Assembly (NCBI RefSeq): GCF_014636935.1
Contig: NZ_BMES01000002.1
Location: 1,485,148-1,549,147, forward strand
Direction: 5' to 3'
Origin: Alsobacter metallidurans
GTDB taxonomy: Bacteria > Pseudomonadota > Alphaproteobacteria > Rhizobiales > Beijerinckiaceae
Length of the DNA: 64,000 nt
Part shown: in pieces, positions 27,388 to 36,573 of the stretch
Numbering within the stretch: position 1 is the stretch's first letter
Layout of the letters: every line of letters starts with the position of its first letter
Made by a program: the position numbers and the translations under genes
Notes under the pieces: model-generated
What the model saw: the letters and a program-made list of their open reading frames with translations, nothing else
Databases searched by the model: none
What the model was told of the DNA's origin: nothing

Positions 27388-29043
27388 ATGAGTGTGACGA
27401 CCGCCCCCGGGTCCGCCACGAGCGCGGCCGCTGGCCTGCTCGACCGCGAACGCATCATCGCGAAAGCAGGCTCCAATCGATGGCTGGTTCCGCCGGCCGC
27501 CCTCGCCATTCATCTTTGCATCGGCATGGCCTACGGCTTCAGCGTCTTCTGGCTGCCGCTCTCGCAGGCGCTCGGCGTCTCCAAGCCGGTCGCCTGCCCG
27601 GACATCGGCTTCTTCGGCACGCTGTTCACGACGACCTGCGACTGGAAGGTCAGCGATCTCGGCTGGATGTACACGCTGTTCTTCGTGCTGCTCGGCTCCG
27701 CCGCCGCCATCTGGGGCGGCTGGCTGGAGCGCGCCGGCCCCCGCAAGGCGGGCGTAGTCTCGGCGCTGTGCTGGTGCGGCGGCCTGCTGATCTCGGCGCT
27801 GGGCGTCTACACGCACCAGCTCTGGCTGCTGTGGCTCGGCTCCGGCGTGATCGGCGGCATCGGCCTCGGCCTCGGCTACATCTCACCCGTCTCGACGCTC
27901 ATCAAGTGGTTCCCCGACCGGCGCGGCATGGCGACCGGCATGGCCATCATGGGCTTTGGCGGCGGCGCGATGATCGGCTCTCCGCTGGCCGACATGCTGA
28001 TGAACTACTTCAAGACCCCGACCTCGGTCGGCGTCTGGCAGACCTTCGTCAGCATGGCGGCGCTCTACTTCGTGTTCATGATGGCGGGCGCGTTCGGCTA
28101 CCGCGTGCCGCCCGCCGGCTGGCGCCCGGAAGGCTGGACGGCTCCCACCGAGTCCACCAACGCGATGATCACCCACCGCGACGTCCACCTGCGCGACGCG
28201 CACCGGACGTGGCAGTTCTGGGCAATCTGGCTCGTGCTCACCCTCAACGTCAGCGCCGGCATCGGCGTGCTCGGCATGGCCTCGCCCATGCTGCAGGAGA
28301 TCTTCGCCGGCTCGCTCATCGGCCAGCCGGCCGTCGGCTTCACCGATTTGAACCCCGACCAGAAGAAATCCATCGCCACCATCGCGGCGGCCTTCGTCGG
28401 CCTGCTGTCGCTGTTCAACATCGGCGGCCGCTTCTTCTGGGCGTCGATGTCGGACCATATCGGCCGCAAGATGACCTACGCGACCTTCTTTGGCCTCGGC
28501 ATCCTGCTCTACGCCCTGGCGCCCTGGGCCGCGCATGCCGGCAGCATGATCCTGTTCATCGGGTTCTTCTGCATCATCCTGTCTATGTATGGCGGCGGCT
28601 TCGCGACGGTGCCGGCCTATCTGGCCGACATCTTCGGCACGCAGTTCGTCGGCGCGATCCACGGCCGCCTGCTGACCGCCTGGTCGACGGCGGGCATCAT
28701 CGGCCCGGTGGTGGTGAACTATATCCGCGAGGCGCAGATCGCCGCCGGCGTGCCGCGCGCCCAGGTCTATGATCGGACGATGTACATCCTCGCCGGCATG
28801 CTGGTGCTCGGGTTCCTGATTAACCTCACGATCCGGCCGTTGAACGAGAAGTGGTTCATGAAGGACGAGGAAGTCGCCGCCCTGCAGGCCAAGGGCGCGG
28901 CGGCGGCGACTCACAGCGGAGCCTTCGGCATCGGCCGCGGCGGGCTCACACCCGTGTCGGCGCTCGCCTGGGCGGTGGTCGGGATCCCGATCATCTGGGG
29001 CGTGTGGATCACGCTGTCGAAGTCGCTCGTTCTGTTCCGCTGA
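27388..29043 (+). CDS. MFS transporter of the oxalate/formate antiporter (OxlT-like) type
   Basis: A 551-residue, twelve-span major facilitator. The N-terminal half has AIHLCIGMAYGFSVFWLPLSQ and GLGLGYISPVSTLIKWFPDRRG, both typical of the OxlT/YhjX family; the second half has SDHIGRKMTYATFFGLG. An 80-residue loop between helices 1 and 2 contains two Cys. AGGAGG lies just before the ATG at 27388. Placed directly before formate dehydrogenase genes, it most likely moves formate, oxalate or a related carboxylate. The substrate is inferred from family and context. Confidence 0.87.
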   Translation: MSVTTAPGSATSAAAGLLDRERIIAKAGSNRWLVPPAALAIHLCIGMAYGFSVFWLPLSQALGVSKPVACPDIGFFGTLFTTTCDWKVSDLGWMYTLFFVLLGSAAAIWGGWLERAGPRKAGVVSALCWCGGLLISALGVYTHQLWLLWLGSGVIGGIGLGLGYISPVSTLIKWFPDRRGMATGMAIMGFGGGAMIGSPLADMLMNYFKTPTSVGVWQTFVSMAALYFVFMMAGAFGYRVPPAGWRPEGWTAPTESTNAMITHRDVHLRDAHRTWQFWAIWLVLTLNVSAGIGVLGMASPMLQEIFAGSLIGQPAVGFTDLNPDQKKSIATIAAAFVGLLSLFNIGGRFFWASMSDHIGRKMTYATFFGLGILLYALAPWAAHAGSMILFIGFFCIILSMYGGGFATVPAYLADIFGTQFVGAIHGRLLTAWSTAGIIGPVVVNYIREAQIAAGVPRAQVYDRTMYILAGMLVLGFLINLTIRPLNEKWFMKDEEVAALQAKGAAAATHSGAFGIGRGGLTPVSALAWAVVGIPIIWGVWITLSKSLVLFR

Positions 29044-29049
29044 GGCCAA

Positions 29050-29118
29050 GGCGGCGCCTGCAGCACGCTGCCGGCGCCGCCCAAGCCAGCGACCACAAGG
29101 CGCAGCAATTTGCTGCGC
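29050..29118 (+). terminator. Two tandem hairpins after the transporter gene
   Basis: First stem: GGCGGCGCC (29050-29058) with GGCGCCGCC (29073-29081). Second stem: GCGCAGCA (29100-29107), loop ATT, TGCTGCGC (29111-29118). Neither has a T-run, so termination may be partial, allowing some read-through into the formate dehydrogenase genes. A perfect 12-base palindrome CTGGCATGCCAG follows at 29157-29168, upstream of the beta-subunit start. Confidence 0.5.
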
Positions 29119-29229
29119 TGCAGTAATGACAGCGCCGCGGACCTGTGGTCTGATTGCTGGCATGCCAGATACCTCGGATACGGAACGCCAAGTTTCGACC
29201 GGGGTGAGAGGAAACGGGCCGAGCCAAGA

Positions 29230-30945
29230 ATGAGCGACAATCGCGATCAGAACGTGCTGCGCTTCGAGCATCCCGGCTTGGGCCGCAAGCGCGCAAAATC
29301 CACCCCCAAGGGCCGCCAGGTCGATCCCGTCGCGCTGCAGGAAGTCATCGACCTTCTCGGCGACCTTCCCCGGCGTCGCGACCTCCTGATCGAGCACCTG
29401 CATCTGATCCAGGATCGCTACCACCAGATTTCCGCCGCCCACCTGGCGGCTCTCGCGGACGAGATGAAGCTGTCCTTCGCGGAAGTCTTTGAGGTCGCGA
29501 CCTTCTACGCCCACTTCGACGTCGTGAAGGAGGGCGAGCCCACCATTCCGCCCCTGACCGTGCGGGTGTGCGACAGCCTGACCTGCGAGCTCTACGGTTC
29601 CGAGAAGCTGATTGCCGACCTGAAGGCGCAGGCCGGGCCGGATGTCCGGATCGTTCGGGCGCCCTGCGTCGGCCTCTGCGACCAGGCTCCGGTTGCGGAA
29701 GTTGGCCACCACTTCATTCACCAGGCCACGGCTCAGAATGTCGCCGCCGCCATCGCGGCCGGCGACACGCATCCGCACGTGCCGGACGACTACATCGACT
29801 TTGACGCCTATGTGGCGAACGGCGGCTACGCCCTGCTCGGCAAGCTGCGCGGCGGCGAGATGACGGTCGACGAACTTTTGACGAGGCTGGATGGGGCGGG
29901 CCTGCGCGGCCTTGGCGGCGCGGGTTTCCCGACCGCGCGCAAGTGGCGCGCCGTGCGCGGCGAACCCGGCCCGCGCATGATGGCGATCAATGCCGACGAG
30001 GGCGAGCCCGGCACCTTCAAGGACCGTCACTACCTCAACACCGATCCGCACCGCTTCCTGGAAGGCACGCTGATTGGCGCGCACGTCGTGGAGGCCGAGG
30101 ACGTGTACATCTACCTGCGCGACGAGTACCCGGTGGCGCGCGAGATCCTGCTGCGCGAGATCGCCAAGCTTCCGGCCGGCGGCCCCCGCATCCATATGCG
30201 GCGCGGCGCGGGCGCGTATATCTGCGGCGAGGAATCATCGTTGCTGGAGAGCCTGGAAGGCAAGCGCGGCCTGCCCCGGCACAAGCCCCCCTACCCGTTC
30301 CAGGTCGGACTGTTCGGCCTCGCGACGCTGATCAACAACGTCGAGACGGTCTATTGGGTGCGCGACATCGTCGAGAAGGGCGCGGAGTGGTGGTCCAGCC
30401 AGGGCCGCAACGGCCGCGTCGGCCTGCGCACCTTCTCGGTGTCTGGCCGGGTCAAGAACCCCGGCGTGAAGCTGACACCGGCCGGCGTCACCATCCGCGA
30501 GCTCATCGACGAGTATTGCGGCGGCATGCAGGAGGGCCACAGCTTCAAGGCCTACCTGCCGGGCGGCGCCTCGGGCGGCATCCTGCCGGCCCACATGGAC
30601 GACATCCCGCTCGATTTCGGCACGCTCGAGAAATACGGCTGCTTCATCGGCTCGGCCGCCGTGGTGGTGATGTCCGACAAGGACGACATCCGTTCGGCGG
30701 CGCTGAACCTCATGCGCTTCTTCGAGGACGAGAGCTGCGGCCAGTGCACGCCCTGCCGCATCGGCACCGAAAAGGCTGTGAAGCTGATGCAGAAGCCGGT
30801 TTGGGACCAGGAGCTGCTTGGCGAGTTGTCCCAGACAATGCGCGACGCCTCGATCTGCGGCCTGGGCCAGGCGGCCTCCAACCCGCTGACCTGCGTCATC
30901 AAGTATTTCCCCGACGAATTCGCCCCCCGCGTGGCGGCCGAGTGA
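29230..30945 (+). CDS. NAD-dependent formate dehydrogenase beta subunit (NuoE-NuoF fusion)
   Basis: A 571-residue diaphorase subunit. Residues about 25-165 are NuoE-like, with a [2Fe-2S] set in VCDSLTCELYG and CVGLCDQAP. From about 190 on it is NuoF-like, with GLRGLGGAGFPTARKW (FMN/NAD site), NADEGEPGTFKDRH, GAGAYICGEESSLLESLEG and the [4Fe-4S] motif SCGQCTPCRIGT near residue 501. The same fusion and length (about 572) occur in Methylobacterium Fdh1B. It passes electrons from the alpha subunit to NAD+. The ATG at 29230 begins the conserved part; the gene is followed after 13 bases by the alpha gene. Confidence 0.94.
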   Translation: MSDNRDQNVLRFEHPGLGRKRAKSTPKGRQVDPVALQEVIDLLGDLPRRRDLLIEHLHLIQDRYHQISAAHLAALADEMKLSFAEVFEVATFYAHFDVVKEGEPTIPPLTVRVCDSLTCELYGSEKLIADLKAQAGPDVRIVRAPCVGLCDQAPVAEVGHHFIHQATAQNVAAAIAAGDTHPHVPDDYIDFDAYVANGGYALLGKLRGGEMTVDELLTRLDGAGLRGLGGAGFPTARKWRAVRGEPGPRMMAINADEGEPGTFKDRHYLNTDPHRFLEGTLIGAHVVEAEDVYIYLRDEYPVAREILLREIAKLPAGGPRIHMRRGAGAYICGEESSLLESLEGKRGLPRHKPPYPFQVGLFGLATLINNVETVYWVRDIVEKGAEWWSSQGRNGRVGLRTFSVSGRVKNPGVKLTPAGVTIRELIDEYCGGMQEGHSFKAYLPGGASGGILPAHMDDIPLDFGTLEKYGCFIGSAAVVVMSDKDDIRSAALNLMRFFEDESCGQCTPCRIGTEKAVKLMQKPVWDQELLGELSQTMRDASICGLGQAASNPLTCVIKYFPDEFAPRVAAE

Positions 30946-30958
30946 GGGACTGCACGCC

Positions 30959-33721
30959 ATGAACGTGACATTCGAACTGGACGGCAAGACCGTCGAAGCC
31001 GCCCCCGGCGAGACCATCTGGCAGGTCGCGCAGCGCGAGGGCGTTCAGATCCCGCATCTGTGCTACCTGCCCGAGCCCGGCTATCGGCCGGACGGCAACT
31101 GCCGCGTCTGCATGGTGGAGATCGAGGGCGAGCGCGTGCTCGCAGCCTCCTGCATGCGCGCTCCCACGGTGGGCATGAAGGTGAAGACCGCATCCGCGCG
31201 CGCCGAGAAGGCGCGCGAGATGGTGATGGAGCTGCTGGTCGCCGACCAGCCGGAGCGCGCGACGTCGCACAACCCGGAGTCCAAGTTCTGGAACTGGGCC
31301 GACAAGACCGGCGTCACGACGAGCCGCTTCCCGGCCGCCGAGCGCTGGGCCGCGGACGTCAGCCACACCGCAATGCGGGTCAACCTCGACGCCTGCATCC
31401 AGTGCGGCCTGTGCGCGCGCGGTTGCCGCGAGGTGCAGGTCAACGACGTGATCGGCATGGCGTACCGCAACGCCGCCGCCAAGATCGTATTCGATTTCGA
31501 CGACCCCATGGGCGAAAGCACCTGCGTGGCCTGCGGCGAGTGCGTGCAGGCCTGCCCGACGGGCGCGCTGATGCCGGCCGCCTATCTGGACGACAACCAG
31601 ACCCGCACCGTGTACCCCGACAAGAAGGTGGACTCGCTCTGCCCCTATTGCGGCGTCGGCTGCCAGGTCACCTACAACGTCAAGGACGAGAAGATCGTCT
31701 ACGCCGAGGGCCGCAACGGCCCCGCCAACCAGAACCGCCTTTGCGTCAAGGGCCGCTTCGGCTTCGACTACATCCACCATCCGGACCGGCTGACCAAGCC
31801 GCTCATTCGCCTGCCGAATGCGCCCAAGCACGCCAACGACCAGGTGGACCCGGCCAACCCGTGGACCCACTTCCGCGAGGCGACCTGGGAGGAGGCTCTC
31901 GACGCCGCCGGCTTCGGGCTGAAGAACATTCGCGACCAGCACGGCCGCAAGGCGCTGGCCGGCTTTGGCTCCGCCAAGGGCTCCAACGAGGAGGCCTACC
32001 TGTTCCAGAAGCTGGTGCGCACCGGCTTCGGCTCCAACAACGTCGACCACTGCACCCGGCTATGCCACGCCTCCTCCGTGGCGGCGCTGATGGAAGGCGT
32101 GAATTCAGGCGCGGTGTCGGCGCCCTTCGCGGCCGCCCTGGACGCCGAAGTGATCATCGTGATTGGCGCCAACCCGACCGTGAACCACCCGGTCGCCGCC
32201 ACCTACATCAAGAACGCCGTGAAGAACGGCGCGAAGCTGATCGTCGCCGATCCGCGCCGCCAGACGCTGTCGCGGCACGCCACCTACCACCTCCAGTTCA
32301 AGCCCGGCAGCGACGTGGCGATGCTCAACGCCATGTTGAACACCATCATCGAAGAGGGACTGACCGACGACAACTACATCGCCGGCTACACGGAAGGCTT
32401 CGAGGAGCTCAAGGAGCGCATCAAGGAGTTCACGCCCGAGCGCATGGCGCCCGTCTGCGGCGTGGACGCCCAGACCCTGCGCGAGGTGGCGCGGCTCTAC
32501 GCCCGGTCCAGGGCCTCGCTGATCTTCTGGGGCATGGGCATCAGCCAGCACGTGCACGGCACCGACAATGCCCGCTGCCTGATCGCGATGGCGCTCACCA
32601 CCGGCCAGATCGGGCGCCCCGGCGCCGGCCTGCATCCGTTGCGCGGCCAGAACAACGTCCAGGGCGCGTCCGACGCGGGCCTGATCCCGATGGTGTTCCC
32701 GGACTACCAGTCCGTCGAGAAGCCCGACATACACAAGATGTTCTCGGAGTTCTGGCAGAGCGAGCTCGACGACAAGCGCGGGCTCACGGTGGTGGAGATC
32801 ATGAACGCCATCCATGCCGGGGACATTCGCGGCATGTACATCGAGGGTGAGAACCCCGCGATGTCAGACCCCGACCTGCAGCATGCCCGCGAGGCGCTGG
32901 CCAAGCTCGACCACCTCGTCGTGCAGGACCTGTTCCTCACCGAGACGGCCTTCCACGCCGACGTGGTGTTGCCGGCTTCCGCCTTCGCCGAAAAGGTCGG
33001 CAGCTTCACCAACACGGACCGCCGCGTGCAGATCGCCCGGCAGGTCATCAAGCCGCCGGGCGAGGCCAAGCAGGACTGGTGGATCATCCAGGAGCTGGCG
33101 CGCCGCATGGGCCTGCCGTGGGAGTACACGCACCCCAGCGAGGTCTTCACCGAGATGGCGATGGTGATGCCCTCTTTCGCCAACATCACGTGGGAGCGGC
33201 TGGAGCGCGAAGGCGCGGTCACCTATCCGGTGGATGCGCCGGACAAGCCCGGCAACGAGATCATCTTCGCGCAGGGTTTCCCGACCGCGAGCGGCCGCGG
33301 CAAGATCGTGCCGGCCCGGGTCACGCCGCCGGACGAAGTGCCGGACGAGGAGTACCCGATGGTGCTCTCCACCGGCCGCGTGCTGGAGCATTGGCACACG
33401 GGCTCCATGACGCGCCGCGCCGGCGTGCTGGACGATCTCGAGCCGGAGGCCGTGGCCTTCATGTCGCCGCGCGACATGGGCCGCATGGGCGTGCGCGCCG
33501 GCGACTTCATCCGCATGGAGACCCGCCGCGGCGCCGTCTCGGTGAAGGTGCGGGCGGATCGGGACGTGCCGCAGAACATGGTGTTCATGCCGTTCTGCTA
33601 CGCGGAGGCGGCCGCCAACCTGCTCACCAACCCGGCGCTGGACCCCTTCGGCAAGATCCCGGAGTTCAAGTTCTGCGCCGTGCGGGTTTCGGCGGAGGCG
33701 GCCGCAACCGCCGCGGAGTAG
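30959..33721 (+). CDS. Formate dehydrogenase alpha subunit (tungsten/molybdenum bis-MGD enzyme)
   Basis: A 920-residue catalytic subunit. An N-terminal [2Fe-2S] domain has Cys35, Cys48, Cys51 and Cys65. Two [4Fe-4S] clusters follow in CIQCGLCARGC (from Cys146) and CVACGECVQACP, then CPYCGVGC (about 228). The metal ligand is Cys369 followed by His370 in TRLCHASSV. The rest is the bis-molybdopterin domain with NRLCVKGRFGFDY and GANPTVNHPVAATYI. It oxidises formate to CO2 in the cytoplasm. Homologous Methylobacterium Fdh1 holds tungsten, consistent with nearby tup genes; the metal here is inferred. Confidence 0.94.
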   Translation: MNVTFELDGKTVEAAPGETIWQVAQREGVQIPHLCYLPEPGYRPDGNCRVCMVEIEGERVLAASCMRAPTVGMKVKTASARAEKAREMVMELLVADQPERATSHNPESKFWNWADKTGVTTSRFPAAERWAADVSHTAMRVNLDACIQCGLCARGCREVQVNDVIGMAYRNAAAKIVFDFDDPMGESTCVACGECVQACPTGALMPAAYLDDNQTRTVYPDKKVDSLCPYCGVGCQVTYNVKDEKIVYAEGRNGPANQNRLCVKGRFGFDYIHHPDRLTKPLIRLPNAPKHANDQVDPANPWTHFREATWEEALDAAGFGLKNIRDQHGRKALAGFGSAKGSNEEAYLFQKLVRTGFGSNNVDHCTRLCHASSVAALMEGVNSGAVSAPFAAALDAEVIIVIGANPTVNHPVAATYIKNAVKNGAKLIVADPRRQTLSRHATYHLQFKPGSDVAMLNAMLNTIIEEGLTDDNYIAGYTEGFEELKERIKEFTPERMAPVCGVDAQTLREVARLYARSRASLIFWGMGISQHVHGTDNARCLIAMALTTGQIGRPGAGLHPLRGQNNVQGASDAGLIPMVFPDYQSVEKPDIHKMFSEFWQSELDDKRGLTVVEIMNAIHAGDIRGMYIEGENPAMSDPDLQHAREALAKLDHLVVQDLFLTETAFHADVVLPASAFAEKVGSFTNTDRRVQIARQVIKPPGEAKQDWWIIQELARRMGLPWEYTHPSEVFTEMAMVMPSFANITWERLEREGAVTYPVDAPDKPGNEIIFAQGFPTASGRGKIVPARVTPPDEVPDEEYPMVLSTGRVLEHWHTGSMTRRAGVLDDLEPEAVAFMSPRDMGRMGVRAGDFIRMETRRGAVSVKVRADRDVPQNMVFMPFCYAEAAANLLTNPALDPFGKIPEFKFCAVRVSAEAAATAAE

Positions 33722-33725
33722 CGCC

Positions 33726-34256
33726 GTGCGCGTGATCGGCCTGGCGGGTTGGAGCGGCTCGGGGAAGACCACCCTTCTGACCGCCCTCATCCCGCTGCTG
33801 ACCGCGCGCGGTCTTCTGGTGTCCACGGTCAAGCACGCCCACCACGCGTTTGACGTGGACACGCCCGGCAAGGATTCCTGGGTCCATCGGCAGGCCGGCG
33901 CCTCCGAGGTGCTGGTCTCGTCCGCGACCCGCTGGGCGCTGATGCATGAGCACCGCGGCGCGCCCGAGCCGCGGCTGGCCGAGCTTCTGGGCAAGCTCTC
34001 GCCCTGCGACCTCGTGATCGTGGAAGGGTTCAAGCGCGAGCCAATCCCCAAGCTCGAGATCTGGCGCGCGGCGGTCGGCAAGCCGCCGCTGCACGCCGAC
34101 GATCCAGGCATCATTCTCGTCGCCTCCGACGACCCATGCCCGGCAGCCCGCGTCCCGGTGCTGCCCTTGCGAGAACCGGTTCGCGTGGCGGAAGCGTTGC
34201 TTGAAGCCGCGCAGCCGATCAGCCATGTGTTGGCGCGTCTCGAAGCGGGGGATTAG
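33726..34256 (+). CDS. mobB: Molybdopterin-guanine dinucleotide biosynthesis adaptor MobB
   Basis: A 176-residue GTP-binding protein. [19 protein letters not shown] is the N-terminal P-loop and STVKHAHHAFDVDTPGKDSW the conserved MobB loop. VIVEGFKREPIPKLEIWR is the third family motif. It assists attachment of guanylate to molybdopterin. It starts with GTG 4 bases after the formate dehydrogenase alpha stop, and moeA begins 3 bases after its end. This ties cofactor maturation to this enzyme. Confidence 0.92.
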   Translation: MRVIGLAGWSGSGKTTLLTALIPLLTARGLLVSTVKHAHHAFDVDTPGKDSWVHRQAGASEVLVSSATRWALMHEHRGAPEPRLAELLGKLSPCDLVIVEGFKREPIPKLEIWRAAVGKPPLHADDPGIILVASDDPCPAARVPVLPLREPVRVAEALLEAAQPISHVLARLEAGD

Positions 34257-34259
34257 GCC

Positions 34260-35510
34260 ATGGCGCAACTCACGGACGACGCCTTCGCGTTCGGCGGCGA
34301 GTTGATGCCCGTCGATCAGGCGATCGCGCTGATCGGCGAGCGGCTGCCCGTTCTGGCCGGCGTCGAGGATGCGCCGCTCTGGAGCGCCGACGGCCGCGTG
34401 CTGGCCCACGACGTGGTCGCGCGCGTCGCCTTGCCGCCCTTCGACAACTCCGCCGTGGACGGCTACGCGACCCGCACGGCGGACCTGAGCCCCGGGAGCG
34501 CCACGCGCCTCCCCGTCCGGGGGCGCGTCGCAGCCGGCCATGGCGCCGCGGCGCTCGACCCCGGCTCCGCCGCCCGCGTGTTCACGGGCGCGCCCGTTCC
34601 GGTGGGAACCGACGTCGTGTTCATGCAGGAAGACGTCACGGCGGACGGCGACCATGTCCTGCTCCCGCCCGGCCTGAAGCCCGGCGCCAACCTGCGGCGC
34701 GCCGGCGAGGATATCGAGCGTGGCGCGGTCGCGCTGCTGGCCGGCCGGCGCCTTCGGCCGCAGGACGTCGCACTCGCGGCGGCGCTGGGCTGCGCCTCGC
34801 TCCAAGTGCGCCGTCGGCTGCGTGTCGGCCTGTTCTCCACCGGCGACGAGCTGCGCGAGCCCGGCGAGACGCTGGGGCCCGCGCAGATCTACGACTCGAA
34901 TCGCGCCCTCCTGGCGGCGCTGCTCGCCCGCATGGGCGTCGAGGTCAGCGATCTCGGCCGCCTGCGCGACGACCGGGACGCCGTCCAGGCGGCGCTGTCG
35001 GAAGCCGCCGGCGCACACGACCTGCTGGTCACCTCCGGCGGCGTCTCGATGGGCGAGGAGGACCACGTCCGCGCCGCCGTGGAGGCGACCGGCGCGATGG
35101 TGTTCTGGCGGCTCGCCATCAAGCCGGGCCGGCCGGTGGCGCTCGGCGTCGTGGATGGGACGCCTCTGGTGGGCCTGCCCGGCAACCCGGTCGCGGTGTT
35201 CGTCACCGGCGCGCACGTGCTGCGTCCCCTTGTCGCCCGCCTCCGCGGCGAGGCGCTGGAGCCCCTGCCGGCTTTCCCGGTGCGGTGCGGCTTCAGCTAT
35301 CGCAAGAAGGCCGGACGCCGCGAATATGTGCGCGTCAGCCTGCGGCAGGACGGGGACGGCGGCTGCACGGCAGCCAAGCACCCTCGCGACGGCGCCGGCG
35401 TCCTGAGTTCGCTCACCGAAACCGCCGGCCTGATCGAACTCGAGGAAGACCGGCTCACCGTGGAGCCGGGCGAGAGCGCCCGCTTCATCCCCTACGGCCT
35501 GCTGTGGTGA
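34260..35510 (+). CDS. moeA: Molybdopterin molybdenumtransferase MoeA (canonical copy)
   Basis: A 416-residue enzyme that inserts the metal into molybdopterin. The first domain has LPPFDNSAVDGYAT with the conserved Asp67. The central MPT-binding domain (about 180-320) has LFSTGDELREPGETLGPAQIYDSN and LVTSGGVSMGEEDHV. GLPGNPVAVFVTG and a C-terminal beta domain complete the family layout. Length matches E. coli MoeA (411). It lies between mobB and a diverged paralogue. Confidence 0.94.
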   Translation: MAQLTDDAFAFGGELMPVDQAIALIGERLPVLAGVEDAPLWSADGRVLAHDVVARVALPPFDNSAVDGYATRTADLSPGSATRLPVRGRVAAGHGAAALDPGSAARVFTGAPVPVGTDVVFMQEDVTADGDHVLLPPGLKPGANLRRAGEDIERGAVALLAGRRLRPQDVALAAALGCASLQVRRRLRVGLFSTGDELREPGETLGPAQIYDSNRALLAALLARMGVEVSDLGRLRDDRDAVQAALSEAAGAHDLLVTSGGVSMGEEDHVRAAVEATGAMVFWRLAIKPGRPVALGVVDGTPLVGLPGNPVAVFVTGAHVLRPLVARLRGEALEPLPAFPVRCGFSYRKKAGRREYVRVSLRQDGDGGCTAAKHPRDGAGVLSSLTETAGLIELEEDRLTVEPGESARFIPYGLLW

Positions 35511-35514
35511 CGCG

Positions 35515-36573
35515 ATGACCCAAGGCGCGACGCCCCCCGCGCGCCCTTCCACGGTGATGCGCCTGACGCCCGTCGCGACGGTTCTGGACCGGATCGTGGA
35601 GGCGCTGGGGCCCGCTCCGGCGCGCCAACTTCCGATCGATCACGCCGCCGGCTCCGTGCTCGCGGCCGATGTCGTGGCGCCCCGCACCTTGCCGTTGTTT
35701 CCCACTGCGCTGCGCAACGGCTGGGCCGTGCTGGCCTCCGACACGGTCGGGGCCTCGCCCTACGGCCCGGCCGCGCTAACGACGGCGCCTGTTCGCGTCG
35801 CGGCCGGCGACCCCCTGCCGCCCGGAACCGATGCCGTGCTGCCCCTTGGCGCGGTTGACGCCGGCGGCCCGATCCCGACAGCATCCGATGCGGCTGCGTC
35901 CTCCGAAAACGTCCGTGCGACCGGCGCAGAGGTCCGGGCCGGCCAGACGCTGGCCCGGCGCGGCCAGCGCCTGTCCGCCCATCAGGCCGTCGCCTGCGTG
36001 CAGGCGGGCGTCGAAACCGTCTCGGCCCGGCGCGCCAGGGTCGCGTTCGCGCCCGAGTGCGACCCCGCATCCCGCGCGGTGATTGCCGGGCTGCTCGGCC
36101 GGGCCATCGCAAACGGCGCCGACACCGAAGCGTCAGTGGTGATCGCGCCCTGGAGCCCGCCCCCCACCACGGTCGACGGCCTGATCTGCGAAGCTCTCGG
36201 CCTAGCGCCCGGCGAGGCGACCTGGATCGCCATCGAGAAGGGCCGCGCCGTGTTGCGGCTTCCGCCCGGCCTGGGCGCGGCGGCGGCCGTTGCGCTCGCT
36301 GTGATCGCGCCGCTGCTGGACAGCCTGGACGGCGTCGAAGGCCCTGTCCCCAGCCGCAGCCTGCCTCTGTCGCGCAAGATCGCGTCCCGCATCGGCTGGA
36401 GCGAAATCGCATTGCTGGGCGTTGAGGGGGAGCGTTGGACGCCCCTCACCGTCGGGGACGTCACGATCACAACGCTGGCCCGCGCAGCCGCCTGGGCGTT
36501 GATCCCGCCCGACAGCGAGGGCGCGCCCGTGGGCGCGACGCTGCCGGCGCGACCCTTCGGAGATGTGCCGTGA
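35515..36573 (+). CDS. Diverged MoeA-like protein lacking the key Asp
   Basis: A 352-residue paralogue of MoeA. The N-terminal half aligns by eye (DHAAGSVLAADVV, GDPLPPGTDAVLPLG, RRGQRLSAHQAVACVQAGVE). In the motif corresponding to PPFDNSAVDGYA it reads PLFPTALRNGWA, so the catalytic Asp is Asn68 and the other polar residues are gone. The STGDEL motif is replaced by FAPECDPAS, and the TSGG and LPGNP loops are absent. It probably cannot insert metal itself; a structural or regulatory partner role to its neighbours is possible. It begins 4 bases after moeA and its TGA overlaps the next start (GTGA). Confidence 0.8.
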   Translation: MTQGATPPARPSTVMRLTPVATVLDRIVEALGPAPARQLPIDHAAGSVLAADVVAPRTLPLFPTALRNGWAVLASDTVGASPYGPAALTTAPVRVAAGDPLPPGTDAVLPLGAVDAGGPIPTASDAAASSENVRATGAEVRAGQTLARRGQRLSAHQAVACVQAGVETVSARRARVAFAPECDPASRAVIAGLLGRAIANGADTEASVVIAPWSPPPTTVDGLICEALGLAPGEATWIAIEKGRAVLRLPPGLGAAAAVALAVIAPLLDSLDGVEGPVPSRSLPLSRKIASRIGWSEIALLGVEGERWTPLTVGDVTITTLARAAAWALIPPDSEGAPVGATLPARPFGDVP

